DNA of 64,000 bases from Granulicella arctica (GTDB lineage Bacteria > Acidobacteriota > Terriglobia > Terriglobales > Acidobacteriaceae), in NCBI RefSeq assembly GCF_025685605.1, contig NZ_JAGTUT010000001.1, forward strand, positions 62,001 to 126,000, in the 5' to 3' direction. The translations under genes were made by a program, and so were the position numbers. Below, one piece after another: positions 7,999 to 18,100 of the stretch. The notes under the pieces were generated by a model, which did no database searches, had not been told where the DNA came from, and was given only the letters and a program-made list of their open reading frames with translations. How positions within the stretch are numbered: position 1 is the stretch's first letter; every line of letters begins with the position of its first letter.

Positions 7999-9783
7999 AT
8001 GACGCAAGATTCCCAGATTCGCCGCTATAAGGGTATGTCGCGCCGCATGACGTGGCTGCTCGTGGGGGCGTTGCTGGTGCTGTTATGGCTGCAGCTCTTT
8101 GCGCTCAGTCGACGCACGTCGATGAGCTGGGATGAGGGTCACCATCTGTTTGATGGGTACACGGTGCTCAAACATGCTGATTTTGATCTGAATCCTGAAG
8201 TTCCGCCGATCGCGAAGATCGTTGCAGCACTGTCCCTGCTCCCGTTGCAACTCGTCGAGCCAGTGCAACAGGGTCGCCCATCACAACTCGAGGCTTTTCT
8301 TGATGGTAAAGACTTTCTATTTCACAATGATGCTGATCGGTTACTTCTGCGAGGACGTCTTACGGTAGCGCTCTTTACGGTTCTTCTGGCTTTGATTGTG
8401 TTCGTGATGGCTGAGGCCATGTTCGACACATTGACCGGCCTTCTTGCTCTGGCATTCTTCGTCTTCGATCCGAACCTGCTCGCGCATGGAGCTCTCGTTA
8501 CCACAGACGCGGCCATCACGTGTTTCGTTTTGGCCAGTGTTTTCAGCTGGTGGCGTTACACGCGTGAGCCTTCAGCGGGACGCCTGCTGCTGGCCGGCCT
8601 GCTTGTAGGCCTGGGGTTCGCGACAAAGTTTACCGGCCTGTTTCTCATTCCGACTATCGCTCTCCTCGTCTTATGGGAAGCTGCAGTGAATCGAAGCGTA
8701 GCTCTGCTCCGCCGCCGGGCACTTGCATTAGGCGTCACTCTCACTGTTGCGTACCTCGTTCTTTGGACGAGCTATGGTTTCCGCTATGCCGCTCGTCCGG
8801 ACCATCGTCAACTGAATCCGACGCTAGATGTTTACCTTGGCGACTATGCTCGCGTTGCTAATCCAAGACCTCTGGCGCTGTTGGCCCGCACGCATCTCTT
8901 ACCGGAGGCGTATCTCTGGGGTCTAGCTAATACGAAACTGACGGAAGATCGCAATGTGAGCTACCTCTTCGGCACGATTCGCCGTCATGGCACGCCTCTA
9001 TATTTTCCTGCCGCGTTCCTGATCAAATCCACCTTGCCGCTGCTTCTTCTAGTGACGATTGCTGCGTGGGTGTTTTTTCGCTTTCCTGTGCTTCGACAAC
9101 GATGGATCGTAGCTATGGTGCCGGTGGGAGTATTCTTCGCGCTTGCAATGCGTTCCAGCATGAACATCGGTGTGCGACATCTACTTCCGATCTATCCGTT
9201 CCTCTACATCATTGCTGCGTCCACTTTGACCACGCTGATAGATAGGGACCGGAGGTGGATTATCAGCGCCGCTGTCCTGATTTGCTTCCAGGCTTTCACC
9301 TCGCTTCGTTGCTTTCCTGCGGATATCGCCTATGCCAACGAGGCGTGGGGTGGCCCGAATAATGTTCACCGATTTCTCTCAGATTCGAACTCTGACTGGG
9401 GTCAGCAACTGAAGACGGTTGCGGGATATCTCCGTGACCATCATGTTGACTCTTGCTGGTTGGCTTACACGGCGAGTGGCGTGGTTGATGATCGCTACTA
9501 TGGTGTTTCCTGTCGGCCACTGCCGACGACTGTCAATTTATGGTGGATCCCTATAACCATGTCTGTGTCTGATGAAATCAATGGCACGGTGCTAATCAGC
9601 GACGATGAATTGGAAGGAACTGACCTACCATTTGGCGCTCCGAATCCGTATGCTGCTTTTCGAACTATCAAGCCTGTTGCAATTCTGGATGGAGGGTTGT
9701 TCGTATACCAAGGCCGCTTCGACATGAGTCAGGCCTCGCGCAGCGTCGCAGAGGCTCGTCGCATCGTTCCCGCCAAGTACTAA
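7999..9783 (+). CDS. Family 39 membrane glycosyltransferase (PMT/ArnT-like)
   Basis: A 594-residue polytopic membrane protein of the dolichyl/undecaprenyl-phosphate-sugar glycosyltransferase superfamily (GT39/ArnT/PMT). After the first helix (WLLVGALLVLLWLQLFAL) the first extracytoplasmic loop holds SMSWDEGHHLFDG, with the Asp-Glu pair typical of the catalytic site. About ten more hydrophobic helices follow (for example LLALAFFVFDPNLLAHGALV, STLPLLLLVTIAAWVFF, HLLPIYPFLYIIAASTL), then a soluble C-terminal domain with SNSDWGQQL and WLAYTASG. It probably moves a sugar from a polyprenyl-phosphate carrier onto a lipid or protein outside the inner membrane. The start is set at ATG 7999; an ATG at 8035 is also possible, and the longer frame to 7837 lacks family sequence. 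No sugar genes flank it. Confidence 0.88.
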   Translation: MTQDSQIRRYKGMSRRMTWLLVGALLVLLWLQLFALSRRTSMSWDEGHHLFDGYTVLKHADFDLNPEVPPIAKIVAALSLLPLQLVEPVQQGRPSQLEAFLDGKDFLFHNDADRLLLRGRLTVALFTVLLALIVFVMAEAMFDTLTGLLALAFFVFDPNLLAHGALVTTDAAITCFVLASVFSWWRYTREPSAGRLLLAGLLVGLGFATKFTGLFLIPTIALLVLWEAAVNRSVALLRRRALALGVTLTVAYLVLWTSYGFRYAARPDHRQLNPTLDVYLGDYARVANPRPLALLARTHLLPEAYLWGLANTKLTEDRNVSYLFGTIRRHGTPLYFPAAFLIKSTLPLLLLVTIAAWVFFRFPVLRQRWIVAMVPVGVFFALAMRSSMNIGVRHLLPIYPFLYIIAASTLTTLIDRDRRWIISAAVLICFQAFTSLRCFPADIAYANEAWGGPNNVHRFLSDSNSDWGQQLKTVAGYLRDHHVDSCWLAYTASGVVDDRYYGVSCRPLPTTVNLWWIPITMSVSDEINGTVLISDDELEGTDLPFGAPNPYAAFRTIKPVAILDGGLFVYQGRFDMSQASRSVAEARRIVPAKY

Positions 9784-9935
9784 GTGTCATTTACCGATGT
9801 TCTAGACCATCAACCGCTTCGAATCGACGCGTGCCAGCGATGTGCTGCTCGTTAGCGTTTGCTTCTGGGAACTAGCCAAGGATGGAATCGCTTATCGGCA
9901 GTGATCCGCCTAATCCATCCTCAACTGGCGAGTGC

Positions 9936-9983
9936 AGGTCGAGTCACTCATCCACGTCTCCTTAATGAGTGCATTGGCGGTTA
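9936..9983. repeat. Intergenic repeat copy B
   Basis: AGGTCGAGTCACTCAT (9936-9951) followed by AATGAGTGCATTGGCGGTTA (9964-9983) forms an imperfect inverted repeat. The right half is almost the exact reverse complement of the copy at 20655. The whole 282-base spacer 9784-10065 has no other feature I can support. Confidence 0.5.
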
Positions 9984-10065
9984 CGCTCTTCGAGATCACG
10001 ACTGACGACAACGGCGTCTACCGTTACTTGCGCCGGACGGTCAGATCCATCAGCTTTCTTGGAGG

Positions 10066-10509
10066 TTAGGAACCGATCATGAGTTCGGCGATCTCGGTCC
10101 ACTGGCCCTCCTTATCAATCTGCAACAAAGAACTGCTGCGAATCTCTCCAACGCCGAATCCCCACCGCAAGCTTCTTCCGTCACCGAGCAACTGGACGTC
10201 GCTCTCCAGGTAGCGACCATCATTCCACGTCCGTATACGGTAGCTTCCAGTCGCGTCGTCGTAGGAGATGATGCCGAGCGCCTGGAGGACAGGTGTTTGG
10301 TCTTCCTGTGTTCGTCCCATTCCCCCAATCACCAATAGAAGCCCGTCGAGCTTGTATCGGACCTCTTCGGTTTGCGCTAGAGTAGTCGGGTCGCCAGCGC
10401 CGCGCTGCACGTGCGACTCTCCGAACCAAGTTCCGATGAGGAAATCCAGCTTCTCCATAGCGGCGCGCTGCTTTTCGAGATCCGGTTGATGTAGCGGCTG
10501 TTGCGTCAT
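10066..10509 (-). CDS. DUF1579-like hypothetical protein
   Basis: A 147-residue protein with the DUF1579-like opening MEKLDFLIGTWFGESHVQRG and a beta-rich body (RYKLDGLLLVIGGMG, GIISYDDATGSYRIRTWNDG, LRWGFGVGEIR). These small proteins are predicted to fold as a lipocalin-like or heme-nitrobindin-like barrel; their function is unknown. The open frame reaches 10656, but family sequence begins only after MTQQPLHQPDLEKQRAAMEK, so ATG 10509 is chosen. No signal peptide is visible. It lies 89 bases after a small cysteine-containing gene on the same strand. Confidence 0.7.
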   Translation of the reverse strand: MTQQPLHQPDLEKQRAAMEKLDFLIGTWFGESHVQRGAGDPTTLAQTEEVRYKLDGLLLVIGGMGRTQEDQTPVLQALGIISYDDATGSYRIRTWNDGRYLESDVQLLGDGRSLRWGFGVGEIRSSSLLQIDKEGQWTEIAELMIGS

Positions 10510-10598
10510 TCTGGATGCGACCCTTCCGAGTAAGAGGATCAGGGCTCTTGCTTTATGCGGATGATTGTACTGATCCACTCCCTCCAAGCGTCCAGAAC

Positions 10599-10817
10599 TC
10601 AGGGGGTGTGCACCTTCCCGTCCAATTCGATCTTTGAGCACCAGAAACAAAAGCAAACATCCCTATCTGGAGCAAACTCGAACAGATCTAAGCGACGCCA
10701 GTAATGAATGCCTACGCGGCACAACAGTCCGGCTACTGCGATGGCTTCCTGCTCCCTGTTGGGCCACAAACGGGCCATTGAGGCGACCAATTCTTCGTCG
10801 GAGGGAGCGCTTGTCAT
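10599..10817 (-). CDS. Small hypothetical protein with C-terminal cysteines
   Basis: A 72-residue protein I do not recognise. The start at 10817 is supported by GGGGTGATTCC just upstream of ATG. The N-terminal half looks helical and acidic (SDEELVASMARLWPNREQEA). The C-terminal half contains Cys-Phe-Cys-Phe-Trp-Cys, which could bind metal. It may be transcribed with the DUF1579-like gene downstream. Confidence 0.5.
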   Translation of the reverse strand: MTSAPSDEELVASMARLWPNREQEAIAVAGLLCRVGIHYWRRLDLFEFAPDRDVCFCFWCSKIELDGKVHTP

Positions 10818-11022
10818 GGAATCACCCCCTCATTTAGACACCGCGATCTACGCGCAAGTTCCAATGCGCTGACATTGGTCCCTGGAAGTTGCATTGTCGG
10901 AAGTGATCGGCCCGGAAAGGGCCTGCCAGCCCAGACGTGCCGGCTCAAAATCTTGCAGGCGCGTTTCTGGACACAACTTATAACGTTCCATGCAGCTCGG
11001 GGCTACACTAAATTCGGCGCCG

Positions 11023-11397
11023 CTAGATAGCAGCGAGAGGATCGCGCAGATGTTGCGCAATCCCCACGGAGTTACCTTCTGGATCAGATATGACGACGAA
11101 TCGCATAAAGCCTGCGGCTTCAACGGGCTGCCCCTCAACGGTGACGCCCCGTGCCCTTAGCTGAGCAATGGTCGAGTCGATGTCCTGGGTCCCAAGCGTG
11201 AGTTGGGAAAGCGGTTTGCCAAATGTATCGGACCGGTCTCCAAAGATCGAGAGCCGCGAAGTCCCTGCCAACACCGCAAGAAGGTTAATTGCCGAAGTCT
11301 CCTGTAAGACAGGCAGTCCGAGCTGATCTACATAGAAGTGACGAGCCGCAGCAAGATCACGAACGTGCAGTTCGAAGCTTGTCGATGTGAAGAGCAT
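11023..11397 (-). CDS. VOC-superfamily (glyoxalase-like) protein
   Basis: A 124-residue vicinal-oxygen-chelate protein with the paired beta-alpha-beta-beta-beta fold: SFELHVRDLAAARHFYVDQL at the start and AAGFMRFVVISDPEGNSVGI near the end. The fold includes glyoxalase I, bleomycin-binding proteins and dioxygenases; which activity applies here cannot be read. ATG 11397 follows GGAGGATTCTTC, an excellent ribosome site, so the longer frame to 11451 is rejected. It stands alone between a Jumonji-type oxygenase gene and the small proteins to the left. Confidence 0.85.
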   Translation of the reverse strand: MLFTSTSFELHVRDLAAARHFYVDQLGLPVLQETSAINLLAVLAGTSRLSIFGDRSDTFGKPLSQLTLGTQDIDSTIAQLRARGVTVEGQPVEAAGFMRFVVISDPEGNSVGIAQHLRDPLAAI

Positions 11398-11620
11398 GAA
11401 GAATCCTCCAGAGGCGAATCTAGTACAGCATGCCGCATGCCGGTCACTCAATGCGAAATGTAGAAATGTAACCCGTACGCGCGACGCAGGCTGAGGATTC
11501 GGAATGGGAAGTCGGCTTATCGCCAGCGACCGTCAAATGAAGAAAGTGGATTTCTCGAGAAATAAGATTTAACCCTGGCACATGGGAAGAGACAGGGACA
11601 GGAGACTGGAATGAACCCTG

Positions 11621-12430
11621 TCATCGGTCCCTACCTAACACCGCAGGGGATCTTCCGCGTCTTAGCCAGAAATTGATCATCAGGGAGTCTTCGTGGTTCT
11701 CCACGAAATGACTCCATCCCGCAGGTACATAGAGCAGATCGCCCGCACGCTGCGTGATGGAGATCGGTGTAGCCTTCGAGAACTCCGGGAAGCGCGTAGC
11801 ATCCGGAGACTTCGCGTTAACCATGCTGACTCCGAAGTCTGGGAGCGCATTCGGTTTCGGATGAATCATATATAGATAAGGAAAATCGGCTGGCGGATAG
11901 AGGAGCCATTCTTTGGTCCCGAAGTATGCGAACGAGAAGTTGTCCGGGATGTCCTTGTGCAGGGCAGTCACCGTTCCCTTCCTACCCATCCACATCCGCG
12001 GCTCATTGAAAAAATAATCAGGGTAGAAAATCGGAAAAGGGACACCGAGATCGCGCGCCATCTCGACGGGTATCACGGTGCCGGCGGCATAGGCCGTCCC
12101 GGCATCGCTTACCTGCATGAATTGTTCCCCAATGAAATTTCTTAGGGGCATCGCTTCTTCGCGGCGATTCAGGTAGCTACCTGGATCTGCCATATTGCCG
12201 AAACGGACGTTCACGGCCTGATCACCGTAGGCCCCTTGCAGCAGACCTAAGATCTCCGCTTCAGAGAACTTTAACGCACCCAGCCGCAGTAGAAAAGGCA
12301 TGGAGCGCGCTGCATATTCTTCCGAAAACGCCTCGTCACTCAGAGAATCAAGAACGTCCAGGGCGGCGAGGCGAGGCATCTCACAGGTAGCCTCAAATAT
12401 CCGGGGAAACCAAACAACAGGACTGTCCAT
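11621..12430 (-). CDS. JmjC/cupin-like Fe(II)/2-oxoglutarate oxygenase
   Basis: A 269-residue cupin-like protein of the JmjC (factor-inhibiting-HIF-like) group. The iron-binding triad is visible: His-x-Asp in TALHKDIPDNFSFAYFGTKE and the distal His in VPAGWSHFVENHEDSLMINF. The loop KEWLLYPPADFPYLYMIHP between them is typical. Such enzymes hydroxylate proteins or small molecules using 2-oxoglutarate; the bacterial substrate is unknown. There is no signal peptide, so it acts in the cytoplasm. The N-terminal ~100 residues are helical and may serve for dimerisation or substrate binding. It has no operon partner. Confidence 0.82.
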   Translation of the reverse strand: MDSPVVWFPRIFEATCEMPRLAALDVLDSLSDEAFSEEYAARSMPFLLRLGALKFSEAEILGLLQGAYGDQAVNVRFGNMADPGSYLNRREEAMPLRNFIGEQFMQVSDAGTAYAAGTVIPVEMARDLGVPFPIFYPDYFFNEPRMWMGRKGTVTALHKDIPDNFSFAYFGTKEWLLYPPADFPYLYMIHPKPNALPDFGVSMVNAKSPDATRFPEFSKATPISITQRAGDLLYVPAGWSHFVENHEDSLMINFWLRRGRSPAVLGRDR

Positions 12431-13075
12431 TTATCGACTCCTACACATTTTGAGAATAAATCCTGGACGACTCCAGCCCGGTCTAAAGTAGAACAATCAG
12501 TACCAGAATATCGTTGACTTTGGCGTCTTCTATGCAGTCCCGACCGGTTCACGGAACGGGCTCGAATATCGCTTTGCCGTCTTCTAAAATCCTCACGCGC
12601 TGCCGGCGACCAAGCTGCCGCCTTCCATGCTGAGGTTCAAAGAGACGCTTACCTATTTTGTGCGAGGGACGGAACGGTGCGGGCCGTAGCTGGCGTCACC
12701 CGAAGTTCCTCGTCGAGTACGGCGGTGTGCGACGGTGCAGCATGGCATGCCAACCGCCGCACTATCACTTCCGCCGGATTTCTTCTTACACTCATAGTCA
12801 CCATCCGTTCTTCAACTCGCGATAACAGGCCGAGTCACTCATCGAGCAAAGACCGACATACTTCGAGCATTAGTCCTGAGGAACATCCTTACCTCAACTG
12901 GGTGCTAGGTCGAATCTCGGGCGGGTCGCGCGGCATTGACAATCGCTGCAGAACTAACAGACGGCGTGGGACAACTGTGGAGGACTGTCCATCAATGCCG
13001 GGATGGACACGAGCCTGTGGTCTGCTGTGCCCTGCTGAGAAGAACGCTCTCTATAAAGTTGCTTCGCAGTAAAGC
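12431..13075. other. Gene-poor spacer with intergenic repeat copy C
   Basis: No convincing gene in 645 bases. The open frame 12677-13072 has no recognisable fold, no good ribosome site and low-complexity Arg/Ser content. AACAGGCCGAGTCACTCAT at 12824-12842 matches the left arm of the repeat family seen at 9936, 20655 and 33751. Confidence 0.5.
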
Positions 13076-14944
13076 TCAGATGGCGGTGACGTAAGTGGAA
13101 TAGGGTCGGTCGCCTACTTCAACAAAGGGGACCATGCGGCGAGGCCCACTATTACTTTTGACGGTCCATTCCATGCGCCCGGTACGTTCGGCGGCAAGGA
13201 GCGCGTCGCGTGAAAGCGAAAGCGAGCCCAACTCCGAGGACTCGCGGAGGGCTAAGAGCACGAGCGGACCGTAAAGCAAGGCGACAGTGTTGGGGTGTTC
13301 AGGTCCGCCGTTCGAGGGTATGGCTTCGAGGTTCAGGGATATGGGGAGACGGAGTTCTACGATGTCGCCGTTGCGCCATGTGCGTTCGATTGTGGTAAAG
13401 CTTTTTTCCGCGGCGATGGTTGCCGGGTGGTTGTTGATGAGCAGCATGTTTTTGTTACCTGCCCATGCGGGGATGCGAAGGCGGAGCGCAAACGTTGCCG
13501 GTGACGAGGAAGCGATGTGCAGGCGAACGGTGCCGTCTGCGAGGAATTCGCCTGTCTGTTCGAGGGTGATGGGATTGTCACCTTCCATCCAGCGCACTTT
13601 TGATGGCTGATATAGGTTGACCCAGACGGCGCCAGGCTCGCGAAAATAAGTGTTGATGCCATAATCTGCCACCACCTGCGGCAACGTTCCAGCGCAACAG
13701 GGCCAGATTGTGCTCGAGTAAATGCGCTTGCCAATGTAGTTGTAGTCCTGGTGATAGAAAGCGTGGCCATCGGACTGTAGAGGAAGCGCCCCAAGGATTG
13801 TGTTCAGCATCACTCGCTCCATGCTGTCGCCGTACTTGCCGTCGCGGGTAGCGCGCAGGAGATATCGCGTCAGCTTCATGTGTGCATAGCTGCCGCACGG
13901 CGTCTCAAAACTGTTGTGCGAGGAGGTGAGGCTGCTGGCGAGTTCGTCGTAACCGGGCTTTTTCAGCAGTTCGTTCGAGCCCCAGCCACCGGTCGCAAAG
14001 CTCTGTTGCTGAAGCATAGCGAAGCCGTTACGCGCCGCCTCGAGATGCATGGCGCTCTTACCCACGAAATATGCCTGCATGGCGGAACTGAGGGCATTTA
14101 TATAGCTGTATGCATGCCGATCAGACAGGACATTTACATTGCGTGAGAGCGGCTCGAAGTAGGTGGAGTTTTCGAGATATTGCTCTGCGATGCCGCGATA
14201 GCGCGGACCTGCTCCCAGGGCGGAGACGAGATAGAGGTTCTCGGGTATGGTGTAGCTTTCGTCCCACATCCATTCAGGGCCCGCACCGAGCTTCCAGGCG
14301 GTCTCACGTTTTACTGCTCGGCCGGGGAGCGAGGGCGCGGCATAGTCGGTGATTTGATCGAGGATCGCGAAGGCAGTCTTATCGTCAGCGAGGCAGTGCG
14401 CGTCCTTTAGGCCACAGACAAGCTTGTCGTAGCTGTAGGCTGGGAAGACGGTCTTGACGAAGTAGCCAGGGCCGATGCATTCGGCCATGAGCTGGTTCAG
14501 GCGCCTGGCCTGTTCAGCGAGTTGCGTGTTGCCGGTGGCGTCGTCGAACTTCGACTGAGCGTAGAAACGAGACAGCGCAGAGACCCACTGGCCAAAGCTG
14601 TGGCCGGGGGCGAGACCACCGACATCGTGGTGGAAGTCGTAGTTGGGATACCACTGATACCATCCCGGGAGACTCGTGCCGGGAACCGGCCTCCCGACCG
14701 TGTCGCTCATTGCACGGAAGGGATAAAGCAGCGAATCTTCATTGAGGCCGGTGAGAATGTTAAGGACGTTTTCACGCTGCTGGATCTGGCGAGTGCCGAG
14801 AATTGACACCTGATCATAGCGAAACTCTTCAAGCGGAGCTTCGGGTCTTAGTTGAGTGACAAAGTATGAGTGGTCGAATGCAGGAAGGGATAAGGCAGCG
14901 GCGATACCTTCCAGGGCGGTGCGGCGAGTGACGCGAGGGCTCAT
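13076..14944 (-). CDS. GH127-family exported glycosidase (beta-L-arabinofuranosidase type)
   Basis: A 622-residue protein of the GH127 (DUF1680) family, which in characterised members is a zinc- and cysteine-dependent beta-L-arabinofuranosidase. The start is ATG 14944, giving MSPRVTRRTALEGIAAALSL, a twin-arginine-like signal peptide; the upstream part of the frame is not family-like. The alpha/alpha barrel is recognisable (HDVGGLAPGHSFGQWVSALS, WMWDESYTIPENLYLVSALG). Key residues are Glu and Cys in SHNSFETPCGSYAHMKLTRY and the paired cysteines in IWPCCAGTLPQVVADYG. A beta-sandwich C-terminal domain follows. It probably releases L-arabinofuranose from plant polymers in the periplasm. It is followed on the same strand by no partner; the SBBP protein lies upstream after a 247-base gap. 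Confidence 0.9.
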   Translation of the reverse strand: MSPRVTRRTALEGIAAALSLPAFDHSYFVTQLRPEAPLEEFRYDQVSILGTRQIQQRENVLNILTGLNEDSLLYPFRAMSDTVGRPVPGTSLPGWYQWYPNYDFHHDVGGLAPGHSFGQWVSALSRFYAQSKFDDATGNTQLAEQARRLNQLMAECIGPGYFVKTVFPAYSYDKLVCGLKDAHCLADDKTAFAILDQITDYAAPSLPGRAVKRETAWKLGAGPEWMWDESYTIPENLYLVSALGAGPRYRGIAEQYLENSTYFEPLSRNVNVLSDRHAYSYINALSSAMQAYFVGKSAMHLEAARNGFAMLQQQSFATGGWGSNELLKKPGYDELASSLTSSHNSFETPCGSYAHMKLTRYLLRATRDGKYGDSMERVMLNTILGALPLQSDGHAFYHQDYNYIGKRIYSSTIWPCCAGTLPQVVADYGINTYFREPGAVWVNLYQPSKVRWMEGDNPITLEQTGEFLADGTVRLHIASSSPATFALRLRIPAWAGNKNMLLINNHPATIAAEKSFTTIERTWRNGDIVELRLPISLNLEAIPSNGGPEHPNTVALLYGPLVLLALRESSELGSLSLSRDALLAAERTGRMEWTVKSNSGPRRMVPFVEVGDRPYSTYVTAI

Positions 14945-15191
14945 TGAATAAGGTCCAGTTAGCGTTTTTGCTAACGCAATCACTTTACTCGCTTGCGGTG
15001 TTCGCTTGGCGACCCGCCAACCCTTGGTACCGATACAGTCTCGCTGAGCGCATCGGCGATTTGGCACTAATCCTCAGGGAAGCGCGTTTCTGTAGACGAC
15101 TCGGAAGCCTAGGTACTAAGCAGGCCCCGCGCCGGTCTGTTGAACATAACAAGTGGGTAAACAGCGCTGTCCCGCTTACGAAATTAGCCGA

Positions 15192-18100
15192 TCAATTGAC
15201 GGTCAACACAAGACCTTGAGTGATGACTGTTGAGCCTGCGGATCCACTGATTGTGAGATTGTATGTGCCGGCGGGCGTGCTGTAGACCTTTGTGGATCCG
15301 TTGTTGCCGGCGCTTCCGGAAGAGCAACCGGAAAGAGCAAACGGTGATATGCACACGAGCACGCCGATGCATCCAAGGATCGCGACGCGCAATTTCCTGC
15401 GCGTGAGTAGTCCTAGACCGAAAAGCGGAGCGAACCATAATCCTGCGAAGGTTACGTCCCGAGCAGAAATGCTCGCAGCCATAGTCTGCGCGGTGGAGAC
15501 GGTCACGGTGTAGTTTGTGACGCTTCCTGATGTGATCGTCACCGTGGACGGATCTATATTGCAGGTCGCATACTGCGGAGCTCCCGTGCAGGTAAGTTTA
15601 ACCGTACCTGAAAAGCCCGTGCCTCCGGTGATAGCAAGGGCGTATGTAGCTTTGTCTCCACTACTCACGCTGCTCGTCGTTGATCCACCTGGCGAGGTGC
15701 CCATAGTCAGAACAGGTACGCCGGTTCCTCCCAGTGTCGCTGTCTGTGTGGTAGTGGAAGCGTTGTCCCTAGCGGCAAGTGTGCCCGTCCGCGAACCTGT
15801 GGCGGAGGGAGTAAAGAGGACCGTAATCGTGCAGGGAGTTCCAGCCGCAAGACTTGCTCCGCAGGTATTCGTTTCTGAGAAATCGCCCGTGGCTACGATC
15901 CCGCTTATGGCAAGCGGCGCGTTTCCTGTATTTGTAAGCTGAACCGTCTGTGCATTGCTTGAGAGCGTCACGGCTACGTTGGCGAAGTCCAATGAGGATG
16001 CAGATAACGATGCACCCGGCAACGCAATGTTGATCGTGAACGCCGCGGAACCAGAGCTTCCTCCCCCTGGTCCAGGGGTGTAGACGGCGACCTGCGCAGT
16101 ACCCGGCTGAGACAAGTTTGAGGCAAGAACCAGGGCTGTAAGCTGCTGGCCGCTGACGAAAGTTGTCGGGAGAGGCGTTCCATTCCAATCGATGACAGAA
16201 TTCGAAAGGAAACTGCTGCCGGTCACCGTGAGTGTAACGCTTGACCCACCTGCGCTCACCGAAGCCGGTGAGATCGAGTTCAGCACCGGCATTGGATTTT
16301 GCCTAGATCCGGAAACCGCGCTCGTTTTCACCAGGTAGATACCAGCATCGGAGATGAAGGCAAAGCCATTCGTTCCCCAACGGACAAGGTTGGTTTGCTC
16401 TGCCGAGGTGATCTGAAAAAAGTTTAGCGTGGCATCTATGGTATGGGATTTCAGGCCATACGCAGAGATGACTGCAGCGCTGCTCGACCCGACTTGCTGT
16501 TCACCGATGGTGTAGAACTCGCCCAGCGAAGTGTCGAGGGTGATGTTATGGGTGTTGGGATACGAGGTCGAGTTGAATGTCGTTACGGGGAAAGAGCCGA
16601 TTTCAGTCTCCGTAGCCGGATCCCAGATCTGACCTGCGCTCGTGTAGAGCAACGCGCCATCGGAAATGACTTGAGCTCCCGTCGTGGCGTTGCCGCCGTA
16701 GTTGGTCTCTGAGAGGCGCGTGTAAGAAAGGCCGGAGGGTGTCAAGTTCGCCGTCTGGAAGAACTTTCCTGTGATGAGGAAAGGTAAGCCATATACGGTA
16801 AGCGGGCTTCCGGCCAGGGCAATGCTTGCGAAATCAGGATCGGCCGTGCAGCAAATTCCGTCGTTAGGAACGTGATTAACTGCCCCGTAGTCGTTGTAGA
16901 GCGTAAGCCAATCACCCTGAGCCAGCAGCACCTGCTGCGGGTTTCCAGGTACCGTCGCCAGGTCGGTCGCCGGCACATTGGTGCAGGTCGTGCAGTATAG
17001 GTTTGGCGTGTACGCAAACGTGCGCTCTACAGCGTTCGTACTCAAGTTGATGCGTTGAACAGTCAGATCGGTCTGATTGGCGACGTACAGGTATGATCCA
17101 TCACCCGACGCGGCCAGGATGCCCGGCTTGTTCCCAACGGCGATCGGCGTCTTCGTCGCACTGGTCGTCGGGTCTATGGGAATCACTGTATTGGGATTGC
17201 TGGCTGCCGTCGAAGAAGTTGATGCATAGAGAAGGCCTTTAGCTGGAACGGATACAAGGAACGATGGGGTGATCGCGATCGTCTGGTAGGGAGTGACGAT
17301 CAGGCCCGCGCTTGTGCCGCCCGCCGGTTGCGGGTTCACCACGGTAAAGATCTGTTCTCCCAGGGCAGTAATCGCCCCAGCTGGAATGGTGGCTTGCAAG
17401 GCCGTGTTGCTCACGAACTGGGTGGATAATGCGGTGCCGTTCAGCTCAGCAACTGACTGCGGAGAGAAGTTCGAGCCTGTCAACGTTTCCGTGGTTGCGG
17501 TGTTCAGCAGCACCGTTGGCGCGGAGAGTGAGGACAACGTCGGGACTGGGTAAATCGCGTCTCCCGTGCCACTTAGAGTGACCATGAGCTGTGGCGTTTG
17601 CGGGTCATTGGAGAGCACCGTTACGGTTCCGGTTATTGTACCCGTGGAGGGAGGCGTGAACGAGATAGTGACGACGCAGAGAGAGTTCGCGGGGATGCTC
17701 CGGGTCGTACACGACTGGTTGACCAGCGCGAAACCGGATCCGGAGACAGTCACGCTGCTGATCGTCAGAGCCACTTGTCCCCTGTTGTAGAGAGCAAGCG
17801 TAGCGTTTGGCGCAGCCGTGCCTATAAGGAAGTGACCGAAAGGAGCAGGATTTGCACCCGCGGAGATACTGGGAGCAACCCCTTGCCCCCCGAAGCCAAC
17901 GGTTTGCGGAAGAGTCGCGGCGTTGGTTGAAAAGGACAGGGAACCCGAGGTGCTGGCGCTGCTCACCGGCGTGAACGTGAGTTGAATGGGGCACGCGGTT
18001 CCCGGAGTGATAGAGCCGCAGCTCTGGTTGGCCACCACGGTCGACGCAGACGAAGTGATCGCATTGATGGTCAGCGCCGCGTTGCCGCAGTTTATCAGTT

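Noticed and set aside
12677..13072. 131-residue frame in the spacer left of GH127
   Set aside because: Ser/Arg/Thr-rich low-complexity translation, no ribosome site, overlaps a repeat element.
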